Source of the DNA: Corallococcus interemptor
GTDB lineage: Bacteria; Myxococcota; Myxococcia; Myxococcales; Myxococcaceae
NCBI RefSeq assembly: GCF_003668875.1
Contig: NZ_RAWM01000005.1
Location: 82,565 to 146,564 of the forward strand
Direction: 5' to 3'
DNA: 64,000 nucleotides
Shown here: positions 16,216-25,389 of the stretch, piece after piece
Position numbering within the stretch: the stretch's first letter is position 1
Layout of the letters: every line of letters begins with the position of its first letter
Made by a program: the position numbers and the translations under genes
The notes under the pieces: model-generated
What the model was told of the DNA's origin: nothing
The model's database searches: none
Seen by the model: only the letters and a program-made list of their open reading frames with translations

Positions 16216-17433
16216 ATGGTCTGGCTGCCTCGGCTCGCTGTCGTTGTTGTGCTTTGCCTCGCAGGACGCTCGCTCGCACAGGAATCAACAGGCAGCAACT
16301 CGCCAGGGTTCGCGCCTGTGGTTCCCTCGGTGCAACTGACGGGGGATACCTCGGGGAAGGCGACGTTCCGCGCATCGGTGGACGTAGCGCTGAACCTCAA
16401 CGAGCGCTACATGATGTCATTCCTGCCTTCAGGGCAGGTCCAGGCGACAGAGGGCCTCGCCAATCTGCTGACAGCGGATGACGACGGGGTGTCCACGACA
16501 CTGCCGTTCCGGGTCGGAGGGAGCGTCGTCCTGCATGACCTCGGCGAGTTTGACTCCGGGACTTCAAACCTGGCCCCTCCCGAACTCGAGCGTGCCTGGA
16601 AGGTCTCCGCGGTGGACCGCTGCCTCCAGGTCTGCACGGCCAGCCCGGAGACCAAGAACTGCGACAGGTTCAAGGCGCCGCCTCCGGATCCCACCGCGGT
16701 GTCACCCGAGCACATGTGCGCGGAAGGGGCGGCGTTGTACGTGCGCCTGGAAGCGGCCAGCCTCGAGGGCAAGAGTGTGCGCCGTGACGTGAAGCTGTTC
16801 CCCGTCCCGTTGTTTTCCATCGCGGGCCTGTGGGGGCAGGAGCGCTACAAGTTCCTCAGCCCACGAGAGGACGGGCTGCTCACGGAAGCCAAGCGCACCT
16901 TCGACGTGTGGGCGCTCGCAGCGGGTTACACGACCATCGTGGGGCGCAACGTGAGCATCGAGGCCCTCGCGGCGCTGAGCGCGTCCCGGGAGGAGTCGGA
17001 GGTCAGTGTGGAGTGGTGCGTGCCCAACGTGCCTGTCGGTGGCGACACACCTGGCCAGTCCTTCCCCACCACGGCTTGCAAGAATGGCCTTGTGGGAGCG
17101 CCCGCCTTTCAACGGCAGGCAACGCTCAACCTGCTCGTCGGCTTCATCGACCCCGCCAAGGCCCAATGGCGGTTCGCGGCCGGCCCCAGGGTCACGACGG
17201 GCGGAAATCAAATCACGCTGGGCCTGGACGTCCCCTTCTACCTCCAGCTCGCGGAGGTGCTTGGCGAGGGCAAGGACAAGGTCGACTACCGGGGCCTTCT
17301 GAGAATCACGCCCCGCGTCGAATACGAGTTGCGCAAGGAGGGGGAGGACGAGCGCCGGTTCCTCCTCGTCCTTGAGTTGCTGGGCCAGCGCAGCCTCTTC
17401 TCGAACGCGCTCGACAGCATCTCCAATCTGTAG
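16216..17433 (+). CDS. Exported hypothetical protein (beta-rich, possible outer-membrane protein)
   Basis: A 405-residue protein with a signal peptide (MVWLPRLAVVVVLCLAGRSL, cleavage near AQE). Four to six cysteines sit in a central region (DRCLQVCTASPETKNCDRF and later EWCVPNV), consistent with extracytoplasmic disulfides. The C-terminal half contains amphipathic strands such as TLNLLVGFIDPAKAQWRFAA and TLGLDVPFYLQLAEVLGE, ending in a strand-like YELRKEGEDERRFLLVLELL. No family recognised. The ATG at 16216 follows GAGGG; a TTG four codons earlier is the alternative. It lies 8 bases after the preceding small gene. Confidence 0.7.
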   Translation: MVWLPRLAVVVVLCLAGRSLAQESTGSNSPGFAPVVPSVQLTGDTSGKATFRASVDVALNLNERYMMSFLPSGQVQATEGLANLLTADDDGVSTTLPFRVGGSVVLHDLGEFDSGTSNLAPPELERAWKVSAVDRCLQVCTASPETKNCDRFKAPPPDPTAVSPEHMCAEGAALYVRLEAASLEGKSVRRDVKLFPVPLFSIAGLWGQERYKFLSPREDGLLTEAKRTFDVWALAAGYTTIVGRNVSIEALAALSASREESEVSVEWCVPNVPVGGDTPGQSFPTTACKNGLVGAPAFQRQATLNLLVGFIDPAKAQWRFAAGPRVTTGGNQITLGLDVPFYLQLAEVLGEGKDKVDYRGLLRITPRVEYELRKEGEDERRFLLVLELLGQRSLFSNALDSISNL

Positions 17434-17668
17434 CCGTGCGGCACACCGGCCTGCGACGGCGCTCAATCCATCGAAGCCTCGGCACCGCGAAGGCCCGCAG
17501 CGCCTCGGGGAACGGCAACGAGCCACAGCGCCGCCCTCAACAGGGCTCCCATCCGTCCTGTATTTTACTTGATGACTCAGCTCAGGAGCGCGAGGCCCGG
17601 GGCTGGCTCGCACGGCCCGCGGATTCTCTGCACCCTTCTTCAGGACACCGGCTCTCCAGGGGGACATC

Positions 17669-18805
17669 TTGGCCACGACCTACAAAGCCACCAGCGAGCT
17701 GAACTGCTGGAAGCAGCACCTCTGCCACGGATGCGGCGGCATCTACCGCTACCTCCTCACCCGGAAGTTGATGGGCAAGGGCGCCTCGCCCGAGGCCGCG
17801 AGCCGGGCGCTGCACGCACAGCTCGAGCTCGCATCCAAGGAGGAAGTGGATCTCCGGCCCTGCCCTCATTGCGGCCTCTTCCAGCCAGAGATGGTGAACT
17901 CGCGGCGCAGAGCCGTTCACACCTGGACGATGCTTCTGATGCTGTGCGGCCCAGTGGCCCTGGGCTACGTCTTCGTCCGCTTCGCGCTCCTGCCCGACGG
18001 TCAGCTGTCCAACCTCCTCGCGGGGTGCGCGGCAGTCGCCCTGGCGGCAAACCTGCTGGTGCTCCTGCGCAACCCCAACCGCGACCTGGAGGCCAACCTG
18101 AAGGACTCCCGGAAGCAGGTGGATGCTGGCGAGCTGATGCTCGACAAGGCCGGCGCCATCGCGCCGGGGAGCTTCGTCCCGGTGGCCGAGAAGGCCTCGC
18201 CCAGGCGCCGGCTGGCAGTGGGGCTGTTGCTGCTCAGCGTCCTGGGCGCCGCCGCGCCGGAGCTGCTCCACATCCTATGCCACTGGGAGTTCAACCCCTC
18301 GGCCAAGCCCACCCTCGTGGGTCCGGGCGAGCGGTTCAGCTACACCTTGCCGTGGACCATCGACAGCGCCGCGGGCTACTGGGGCGGCACGGCCACGTGC
18401 ACCTGGGTGAACGCGGAGGAACTGGGAGTGCACGAGCCCTGCGATGTCCAGGTGCCCAGCGCCCATTGGGGAGATTCCATCCAATCCCGCGGCAGCGTCT
18501 CCCGCGAGGTGTCGCCGTGGGTCAACATCACGCTGCCGGGGAATCCCGCACTGGTGGGCAAGACGGGCAGGTTCCAGGTGAGCCTCCAGGTGCGCTACCC
18601 GAAGGTCGTCGCCCCGAGCAGATTCGTGGAAGCGCAGGACTCCACCACCCAGGCGTTCTCCGTGACGTTCTCGTCCCGGGGCGCCAGCAACACCTACGAA
18701 ACGGTCTGGTGGCTTGGGGTGCTCGTCAGCTTCGCCGCCGGGCTGCTGGGCAGCTTCATGCTCTGGAATTCCACGTTCGTGAGACAGGACGTGTCCGCAA
18801 ACTAG
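17669..18805 (+). CDS. Membrane protein with N-terminal zinc ribbon
   Basis: A 378-residue protein. The first 75 residues hold paired Cys motifs, CHGCGG (about residues 15-20) and CPHCG (about 66-70), forming a likely zinc ribbon. Two membrane helices follow (TMLLMLCGPVALGYVFVRFA and SNLLAGCAAVALAANLLVLL), then a cytosolic linker. A third helix (LAVGLLLLSVLGAAAPELLH) leads to a beta-rich external domain (SYTLPWTIDSAAGYWGGTAT...), closed by a fourth helix (WWLGVLVSFAAGLLGSFMLW). The TTG at 17669 is chosen for the AGGGGGA ribosome-binding site. Function unknown. Its stop codon abuts an IS5 transposase remnant on the other strand, so the extreme C terminus may have been altered by that insertion. 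Confidence 0.7.
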   Translation: MATTYKATSELNCWKQHLCHGCGGIYRYLLTRKLMGKGASPEAASRALHAQLELASKEEVDLRPCPHCGLFQPEMVNSRRRAVHTWTMLLMLCGPVALGYVFVRFALLPDGQLSNLLAGCAAVALAANLLVLLRNPNRDLEANLKDSRKQVDAGELMLDKAGAIAPGSFVPVAEKASPRRRLAVGLLLLSVLGAAAPELLHILCHWEFNPSAKPTLVGPGERFSYTLPWTIDSAAGYWGGTATCTWVNAEELGVHEPCDVQVPSAHWGDSIQSRGSVSREVSPWVNITLPGNPALVGKTGRFQVSLQVRYPKVVAPSRFVEAQDSTTQAFSVTFSSRGASNTYETVWWLGVLVSFAAGLLGSFMLWNSTFVRQDVSAN

Positions 18806-18897
18806 AGCCAGAGGCGGATGGAGGCGATGTGGAGCATCGCCAGGCAGTTGGCGGCGCGCTTCTCGTAGCGCGTCGCCACCCGCCGGTTCTGCTTCAG
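18802..18897 (-). pseudogene. IS5-family transposase, C-terminal remnant
   Basis: The reverse strand reads NRRVATRYEKRAANCLAMLH and then IASIRLW to a stop at 18802, the highly conserved C terminus of IS5-group DDE transposases (the Tyr-Glu-Lys and Ala-Asn-Leu features are intact). Upstream sequence is missing and replaced by an unrelated gene fragment, so only about 31 codons remain. Confidence 0.8.
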
Positions 18898-18905
18898 GGG
18901 GCAGG

Positions 18906-18989
18906 CTCACCCGCGTAGTTCTGGGCCAGCAGGCTGCTCACCCGCTTCGCCTCCCGCTCTCGCTGTTCCCTGTGGTCCTCACCGTTGAC
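18906..18989 (-). pseudogene. Fragment of the phosphodiesterase-like (EEP) gene, third copy
   Basis: About 28 codons on the reverse strand (GEDHREQREREAKRVSSLLA then QNYAG) match the internal region of the two exonuclease-endonuclease-phosphatase-like genes at 27207-28295 and 30417-31595. The fragment ends exactly at the left inverted repeat of the IS4-type element at 18990, and starts at the IS5 remnant. Confidence 0.85.
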
Positions 18990-20436
18990 GCATCCGCGTC
19001 CGTTTAGCGTGATGGAGAAAAGCAGAGCAGCATCAAGGACATAAAGGCAGCTGAGCAGGCAGGTCCTGAGAAATGGGGTGGCCAGGAACACTCTGTTGGC
19101 ATGAAGAAGAGCGCTCCGAGGACGAAGGTGGCAGAGGGACTGCGCGCGCTGGTGTCGGCCGAAGACATCCTGGAGGCCGCGCGTCGGCTGGGAGCCTTGC
19201 AGCGCCAACGCAAGGTGGACCTGGTGGCGCTGGTGGAGTCCACCGTGGCCGCGGTGACGCCCGTGCCCGGCACGCAGACGACGGCCTTCGTCAATTACAT
19301 CGCGCTCACCGGGCAGAAGCTGGCGCCCAGCGCCTTCTACGAGCGCTTCAACGACGCCTTCGGACAGTTGATGCGGGAGGTGGCCTCTCGGGCCGTCCAG
19401 GCCGTGCGGGAGGTGGCCGGCGAGGACAAGCCATTCAACGAACTGGGGGCGCTGCTGGACGAGTTCACGGACGTGCGGGTGGCCGACTCCACGTGCCAGT
19501 TGCTGCGGCGACTGGCGGCCGACTGGGCGCCGTCCACCAGCGAGGCGAGGCCGGCCGCCTTCAAGTGGCATGCGCTGGTGTCGCTGAAGGACGAGTTGCC
19601 GGTGGCCGAGGGGGTGACGCCCCAACGCACCCAGGATACGCGCGCCCTGCCCGACGGGGCGCTGGAGCCCGGCACGCTCACCTTCCTGGACCTGGGGTAC
19701 ACGGACACGGGCCGCTTCCTCGATGCGATTGAGGCCGGGGCCCACTTCCTGGTGCGCCTGAAGGCCCAGCACGACCCGAAGGTGCTGCGAGTGCACGAGG
19801 GCAAGGGCGAGCGCGTCCGGGCCCGTGGCATGCGCCTGACAGACGCGCTGCTGCAGGGCGTCCTCCAGGAGGAGGGCGGTGTCATCGACGTGGACGTACA
19901 GCTGGAGAAGCACGGACGCATGGCCCAGGCGCGCGTGGTGGCCGTGCAGGGCCCGGAGGGGGGAGCGGCGCTGGTACCTGACGACGGTGGGCCGGCACGT
20001 GCTGACAGCGCTCGAGGTGGCCGAGGCCTACCGTCTGCGCTGGCGGGTGGAGCTGCTTTTCAAAGCCCTCACATCCGGCGTGGGATTGACGGCGCTGCGC
20101 GCCACCCGGCCTGGAGCCGTCCTCTCGTTGGTTTACGCCAAGGTGATTGCCCTCGCCCTCTCGCGGCTGCTGGAGTTGTCGTTGCAACAGAAGGCAGGCG
20201 AACCGGAGCAGCAGCAGGCGACAGGGCAGCTCGCGCTGGTGCTGGCGCTGACCCGCTGCGCCCCGCTGCTGCTGTCGCATGCGATGATGTGCCGAGGCGT
20301 GACGCTGGAGCAGTTGGAGGAGCGCATCCTGCTCATCGCCGAGGTGACGGCGCGTTCACGCCAGCAGCGCCGCGAGCGGGAACGGCGTAAGCGCGAGGCT
20401 TCCCTCGGGAGCGGCGGCTAAACCGGAAGCGGATGC
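18990..20436 (+). mobile_element. IS4-type insertion sequence, about 1.45 kb
   Basis: Left end GCATCCGCGTCCGTTTAGCG (18990) is matched by the reverse complement of the right end, GCATCCGCTTCCGGTTTAGC (ending 20436), giving imperfect terminal inverted repeats of about 20 bases. One transposase gene fills the interior. The bases flanking the two ends differ (GTTGAC on the left, ACGGGC on the right), so no target-site duplication is visible; the flanks belong to two different genes. Confidence 0.82.
19101..20421 (+). pseudogene. IS4-family transposase with a frameshift
   Basis: DDE transposase of the IS4 type. The first frame runs from the ATG at 19101 to about 19960 and contains the first catalytic Asp (ADSTCQLL) and the second (FLDLGYTD). 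The remainder is in the next frame, with the Tyr-Arg-Glu signature AYRLRWRVELLFKALTS. The break falls at a run of six G (19958-19963), so it may be a true inactivating frameshift, a slippage site or a sequence error. The lysine expected seven residues after the Glu in the YREK signature is Thr here, which hints at decay. C-terminal tail is Arg/Glu-rich. Confidence 0.8.
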
Positions 20437-21041
20437 ACGGGCGCCCCCGGAACCATCGAGGAGGCGGTGGCGCTCATCAACTCCCTGCCCCGCCCCACTT
20501 CCGTGGCCTGCCTCGTGGAGAGTCTGGACCGTCCCCTGCGGATGAGTGCCACGGAGAGCGAATTCAGCGCGCAGCCCGCGCATGGCCGGCGCAGCCCTCG
20601 CATCTTCCTGTTCTCGGGCTCCCTCATCCTCTCCGTCGTCCCCGACGGCCCGGGAGCGGAGATCGTCGAGTTCAGCCAACTGGACGCCTCCGGCCGCTCC
20701 ATCAAGGGAGAACTGGCCTTCCCCATCGAAGCCGAGGTGCCCCCCGAGGCTCCGTACACGAAGGTCATGTTCCAGCCCGACCTCACCGGCTGCGCGTTCT
20801 GTCACGCGGACGAGAAGCCCGCGTATCGCGTGGGGAACGCGTGGGCCTACTCCTCCCAGGCGCTGCGCCCGGTGGACTCCTCGCTCGTCCCAATCGAAGA
20901 GCTCCGGCGGGAAGCCTCCACCTGCGACGCCTCCGTCGAACCCGAGCGCTGCCGACTCCTTCAGGAACTCTTCGAGCACGGCTTTCCACGCGCTCACGCC
21001 TTTCCCTCGTCGCTCCCGACCTTCCCCTGATTCAGGCCTCG
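20436..21041 (+). repeat. 606-bp direct repeat, copy 2 (abuts the IS right end)
   Basis: Near-identical to 15058-15663. The left boundary coincides within a base or two with the right inverted repeat of the IS4-type element, so the copy begins precisely where the IS ends. Confidence 0.9.
20437..21030 (+). pseudogene. Truncated copy of the CxxCH lipoprotein gene
   Basis: Encodes the last 197 or so residues of the lipoprotein at 14936-15652 including the CAFCH motif, but lacks the signal peptide, lipobox, start codon and promoter. An internal GTG (20467) could start a cytoplasmic product, but a heme motif there would not be matured. It is therefore treated as a pseudogene. Confidence 0.85.
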
Positions 21042-21086
21042 AATGGGCTGCGGTTGCGGAACTGCGGGGTGGCAGCTGGTACAGCG

Positions 21087-21776
21087 TCAGGAGCGCCCTG
21101 TGAGCAACCCCAGCGGCACGTAGGGAATGGCGTCTGGAAGGGAAGCGAGGTCAATCAACCCACGCTCCTGCCCCACCTGCAGGGCAGCGAGCAGGCGCAC
21201 ATGCAGGAAGGCTTCTGGGTCGGTGCGCCACAGGCCCTGGGCCATCGCGGCCACGTACTGGGGCTCGAGTTGCTTGAATAGCGCAGGAACCTCCTGCCCC
21301 CGGCCCCGGATCATCAGGCTGAGCGTCTGCGTCAGGAAGCTGTCCAGCAGGGGGAGTGCCTTGTGGCGGATGCGCACCAGGTGCCGGGCCGCCCGCGGCT
21401 CGTCCTCCGCGAGGAAGGCGAGCAGCATCAGCGCGGGCTCGCGCTCGACGGGGCCGCAGCCGGTGTAGTGGGTGGTAGAGAACGGCGGCTCGAAGGCCAT
21501 CCTCAGCGGGGCCAGCTCTCGGGCCTCCCGTGTCCGGCACAGGACCCGCACGGACGCCAGCATGGCGAAGTCGCAGGGGGAAAAACCGAAGCGCTGCGGA
21601 TCTGGCGGGAGCGCTCGGGCAAGGTCCCGGCTGAACACCTCTTCCTCGGCAATCAACTGGCGGCGAGCTTCGTCAGGGGCGCGATCGAGCAGCATCGCAG
21701 CCGCCGCCCGGGACAGGCCCTCGGGGCCCGTCCGTCTTCGCTCCAGGACGGCTCGCTCCGCGTCGGTCAGGCTCAT
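21087..21776 (-). CDS. Putative immunity protein for the upstream DUF4157 nuclease toxin
   Basis: A 229-residue, apparently all-helical cytosolic protein with no signal peptide. It has no family that I recognise: LTDAERAVLERRRTGPEGLS, a middle helix-rich region, and a C-terminal RGLIDLASLPDAIPYVPLGL. Its ATG overlaps the stop of the large toxin-like gene by four bases (ATGA), so it is translationally coupled, which is the usual arrangement for cognate immunity genes. The toxin end is a predicted nuclease, so a protein that blocks it inside the cell would be needed. The immunity role is inference from position and size. Its 3' end faces the truncated lipoprotein copy. Confidence 0.6.
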   Translation of the reverse strand: MSLTDAERAVLERRRTGPEGLSRAAAAMLLDRAPDEARRQLIAEEEVFSRDLARALPPDPQRFGFSPCDFAMLASVRVLCRTREARELAPLRMAFEPPFSTTHYTGCGPVEREPALMLLAFLAEDEPRAARHLVRIRHKALPLLDSFLTQTLSLMIRGRGQEVPALFKQLEPQYVAAMAQGLWRTDPEAFLHVRLLAALQVGQERGLIDLASLPDAIPYVPLGLLTGRS

Positions 21777-24700
21777 GGGTAGGTAAACTCCTGGATGAGC
21801 CTGGCGGGTTGGCCATGTGGCGTGGACACGACGGCGCCGCTCAAGGTGCCGTCGTCCAGCGCCTCCCGCAGGCGGGCCGCCGTGGCTTCATGGCCCGCAT
21901 CGAAGAGTCGGTCAATCTGCCGCCTCACCCACCGAGTGCTCATCTGACCAGGCGACAGCTCCGCCGTTCCACCCTTGTACTCCACTATCCACAGCCGGCC
22001 CGCATCGTCGACGAAGACGTCATCCAGCCCCTGGCCATAGCGCCCGTTGAACTCGAAGGGGTTGATCCAATGCTCCCACTGCCGCCAGCCTCGCCCTTCC
22101 AGCAGGGCCCGCCCCTCACTCACGCCAATCTCGTAGGACTGCTCGATGGCGCCCACCGTCCTCGCGCGCGACTCTGGCAGTGCCCTGACGTCCGGGACCA
22201 GCGCCTCCGCGGCGCTCGGAACAGCGGCCCGCTCTTGCATCGCGGACTGGAGGGCCCTGGGCGACAGTGCGTCGGCCTGGGTTCTGGCGACGACCGCCTG
22301 GGCCTCCAGCACATCGAGGACCTCGTCGTCTTCCAGGCCGAGGAACCGGCCGTAGGCGGCGGCATCGTCGATGGAGTCGGGGCTGAGCGCCGCGCGCAGT
22401 TCCTGCGAGAGGCCCGACGCGGGGAGGAAGCCATCTCGGGCCCGTCGCAGACCTTCGTCGTGAAGCCGCTTGAGGGCGGTGAGTTCCTCGGGCGCCAGTC
22501 GCTCAATGTCCAGGAGAAACTCCGCCCGGCGCAATTCGGCCAGGAACTGGTCGAAGCGCCAGTAACCCCGGCGGGCCAGATGCCAGGCCATCACCATGAG
22601 CCGGCCACCCGCCTCCGTGACAGCGCCGATGATGTCATTCGCGCGCGTCGCGACTCCCAGCAGGGCCTGCCACTGCTGGCGCAGCGCATCCTCGGCATTG
22701 ACCGCCCTGTTCGCCGCGCTGGCAATCCGAGCATCCAGTGACGGGATCTCGTTCACGGCCCGGCGGAACGCGGCCAACTCGCCCGTGGTGTTGAACGCCT
22801 CCGCGGCGGGGCGCAGGGCGCGCACCGCGGCCAGGGCCGAGCCGAAGTCCGCCGCCGCTCCAACCACGGCCAGCACGAGCCAGGCAATCGACGGGTCCTC
22901 GGAGAGAAGCTGCGCGTCGGAGGCTCGCTCCATGCGCAGGTACTCCCGCCAGGCGTCCATCGCCTGCCAGGCGCTCAACCCGAACGCGGTGACGCCCGCA
23001 GCGGCCGCAAGGGTGCCAGTGCCGAAGCTCAGCACGGTCAGTGCCAGCGTGACGACACCGAGGAGGAGCCCCTCGACAAGGGCCTCAATGCCCTCATCCG
23101 AGACGTGGTCCCGGATGATCCGGTCGTAGATGGTACCCGGCGTGATTCCCTGCGCCTCGTATGAGGCCGCCAGCAGCTCATCGAGCTTGTAGATGAGGCT
23201 GGGGCCGGCATGGAGTTCCGCTCGCGTGGACACCACCGATGCGCGGTGCTCGGAAACGTAGGCGAGCACGAGCCGCTGGACGTCATCCGGCGCGGCGCGG
23301 CCCAGCCGCTCCAGCGGAAAGTCCGGGAGGCCGAGGAGGGGGTGGTCACTGGCAAGCGGCCGCAGGGCCTCGGTGCCGGCGCGCTCCGCCTCCACCGACG
23401 CGAAGGCAGCCTCCAGAGCCACCTCGTCGTTGAAGCCCCCTCCCTCGTCCATCGCATGCCGGGGCCGCCAGGTGGCCCGCTCGCCCTGCACGTCCGCCTC
23501 GGCGTAGTGCGCCGGGGCCCCGGTGGCCGCCACGGCCCGCGCCAGGGCGGCGGCCTCCGCGGGGTCTGAGTAGCGCTGCTCGGCGACGAAGAGCAGGTGG
23601 TCGAACCGGTCAAGCAGCACGTCCGCCACCCGGACCGTCTCGCGCTCGAAGGCGCCGCGCCACGCCCCTATCGCCTGCTCGAACTCCGCGATGCTCGCGA
23701 AGCCATGGGCGTGGAGGGATGCCTCCAGCGTCTCGCGCATGCGCGGTGCCTCGAGGCGCGCGTTCACGACGTCCGGGTCGCTCACGCCGAACTCGTCGCT
23801 GGCCGGCAAGCCCGCGAGGCTCTCGGTGGCCTGCATGTTCCGGTAGAGGGAGTAGACCTCATCGAGGCCGTAGAGGCGGGTGGAGAGACGACCGCGCTCC
23901 AGGGATTCCTGCCTCCGCTCCGCCTCTTCGGCGAGGTAGTTGCCGAGCGAAGACTCGAATGTGGCCCAGTCGTCCGTCACGCCGCCAATGCGCGACTGCC
24001 AGTCGGCGAGCTCGGCCGCGGAGAGCGATGCCAGCCGCTGGCCCACGCGCAGCGCTCTGTCGTAGTCCGCAGGCGACAGGTGCCGGGTGCTCCGGGGGTC
24101 GAAAAGGATGGCCCGGACGTGCGCTGGGAGGGACAGGAGGGCCCGGCGCGTCCGGACGAGGTTCGCGCGGAGGTGGCGCCAGTACTCGGCCATGCGCCGG
24201 TCATCCTGGCTCGTTCCGAGGCGCTCTCCCGGACGGTATTGGGTGCGCTCCCAGAATCGCCGGTCGACTTCAGCATGGAGGGCATCGCGCTCCGCCGGGT
24301 CCAGGCCGCTCACCTCCTCCTGGATTTCGGCTTGCTCCTCGGGCGAGGTCGCTGAGAGTGAGCGGTCCCGGACATGGATGAGCACGTAGCCCCGCCGGAC
24401 GTCCTCTGCGCTCGCGGACTGGGGCGTTCCCGCCCAGCGCCAGTCCGCGGCTTCCCGGGCGGCCCGCGCCTCGTCGAGCGTCTGCAAGCGCGTGTACTGC
24501 CGGATGAACTCCAGGAGCAGCGTGTCAGAGTCCAGTTCCTGGCCGACGCAAACAGAGAAGTAGAACGTGATGCCGCGGGGCTGTTCCTGCCGCAGGAGCG
24601 CCGGAGGGCCGCCGCGCTGCTGGAGCACGTGCGTCAGCTCGTGTGCCAGCAGTGACCGTCCCTCAGCGCTTTCCGGCGCCCACGCGCCGTGCGAGAAGCC

Positions 24701-25333
24701 GACGTGCGCACCGAAGCTGAAGGCACGTGCGCCCAGGGCACGGGCTACCGTGTCCGCTCCCTCGCCGACGTGGAGTCGCACGTCCTCAAGGGGCTGCCCG
24801 AAGCGGTGGGCGAATGAGGCTCGCACCGGTGCCGGGAAGGGGCTGCCCGGCTCGCGAAGGGCATGGGCCATGAGCGTCCGCTCGGCCACACCCGCCGGCG
24901 CGGCAGGCCGGGCGAGCACCCGTGCCTGCTGGCCGGTCATTCCGCCAAAGGCGAGCCGCTCCGCCTCGGCTTCAAGCTGTGCGTGGCCCGCTGCCGCCCG
25001 CGGCGCGGCGGACACGGAGCCAAAGCGCTGGGTGACGAACCGACGCGCCTCTCCTTCGAGCCCACCGCCGCCCGCTGATGCCGACCAGGCCTTGGGCAGA
25101 AGCTCTCGTTCCTTGGCGGAGTAGAGCGGAATTTTCGCGAAGTCGAAGGAAGCCGCCGGCAGCCCCCGTGGGACCTGCTCGGCTTCGCTTGAGGGAGACT
25201 GTTCATCCCCAAGGACGCGGCGCAGCGCCTCATGACCGTCCCGACATCCAGCACACGAGGATTGGGGACGCTTCCCATTCGTCGCCGGAGCCGGGCCCGC
25301 ACGGTTCCGCTCCAAGAAGATCCGGGAACCCAT
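21773..25333 (-). CDS. DUF4157 (eCIS-core) polymorphic toxin with C-terminal PD-(D/E)XK-like nuclease
   Basis: A 1186-residue protein. The ATG at 25333 is preferred over a TTG six codons earlier because AAAGGAG precedes it. Residues about 163-242 form a DUF4157 domain (FPAPVRASFAHRFGQPLEDV, then RSLLAHELTHVLQQ), with the HELTH zinc-protease-like motif at 231-235. A long helical middle follows. Two glycine/alanine-rich hydrophobic stretches at roughly residues 750-790 and 815-840 (LLGVVTLALTVLSFGTGTLA; SIAWLVLAVVGAAADFGSAL) resemble pre-toxin membrane segments. The last 100 residues look like a restriction-endonuclease-fold toxin: D1104-D1105, then E1118-Y-K1120 in GLDDVFVDDAGRLWIVEYKG. DUF4157 proteins are commonly cargo of contractile injection systems or polymorphic toxins. 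A 4-base overlap leads into the putative immunity gene. An IS sits 57 bases upstream. Confidence 0.8.
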   Translation of the reverse strand: MGSRIFLERNRAGPAPATNGKRPQSSCAGCRDGHEALRRVLGDEQSPSSEAEQVPRGLPAASFDFAKIPLYSAKERELLPKAWSASAGGGGLEGEARRFVTQRFGSVSAAPRAAAGHAQLEAEAERLAFGGMTGQQARVLARPAAPAGVAERTLMAHALREPGSPFPAPVRASFAHRFGQPLEDVRLHVGEGADTVARALGARAFSFGAHVGFSHGAWAPESAEGRSLLAHELTHVLQQRGGPPALLRQEQPRGITFYFSVCVGQELDSDTLLLEFIRQYTRLQTLDEARAAREAADWRWAGTPQSASAEDVRRGYVLIHVRDRSLSATSPEEQAEIQEEVSGLDPAERDALHAEVDRRFWERTQYRPGERLGTSQDDRRMAEYWRHLRANLVRTRRALLSLPAHVRAILFDPRSTRHLSPADYDRALRVGQRLASLSAAELADWQSRIGGVTDDWATFESSLGNYLAEEAERRQESLERGRLSTRLYGLDEVYSLYRNMQATESLAGLPASDEFGVSDPDVVNARLEAPRMRETLEASLHAHGFASIAEFEQAIGAWRGAFERETVRVADVLLDRFDHLLFVAEQRYSDPAEAAALARAVAATGAPAHYAEADVQGERATWRPRHAMDEGGGFNDEVALEAAFASVEAERAGTEALRPLASDHPLLGLPDFPLERLGRAAPDDVQRLVLAYVSEHRASVVSTRAELHAGPSLIYKLDELLAASYEAQGITPGTIYDRIIRDHVSDEGIEALVEGLLLGVVTLALTVLSFGTGTLAAAAGVTAFGLSAWQAMDAWREYLRMERASDAQLLSEDPSIAWLVLAVVGAAADFGSALAAVRALRPAAEAFNTTGELAAFRRAVNEIPSLDARIASAANRAVNAEDALRQQWQALLGVATRANDIIGAVTEAGGRLMVMAWHLARRGYWRFDQFLAELRRAEFLLDIERLAPEELTALKRLHDEGLRRARDGFLPASGLSQELRAALSPDSIDDAAAYGRFLGLEDDEVLDVLEAQAVVARTQADALSPRALQSAMQERAAVPSAAEALVPDVRALPESRARTVGAIEQSYEIGVSEGRALLEGRGWRQWEHWINPFEFNGRYGQGLDDVFVDDAGRLWIVEYKGGTAELSPGQMSTRWVRRQIDRLFDAGHEATAARLREALDDGTLSGAVVSTPHGQPARLIQEFTYP

Positions 25334-25389
25334 TCCGCGCTCCTTTGCCAATGCATTGCGTCTTCTTGTGCTTGTCCCATTCTAGCACC

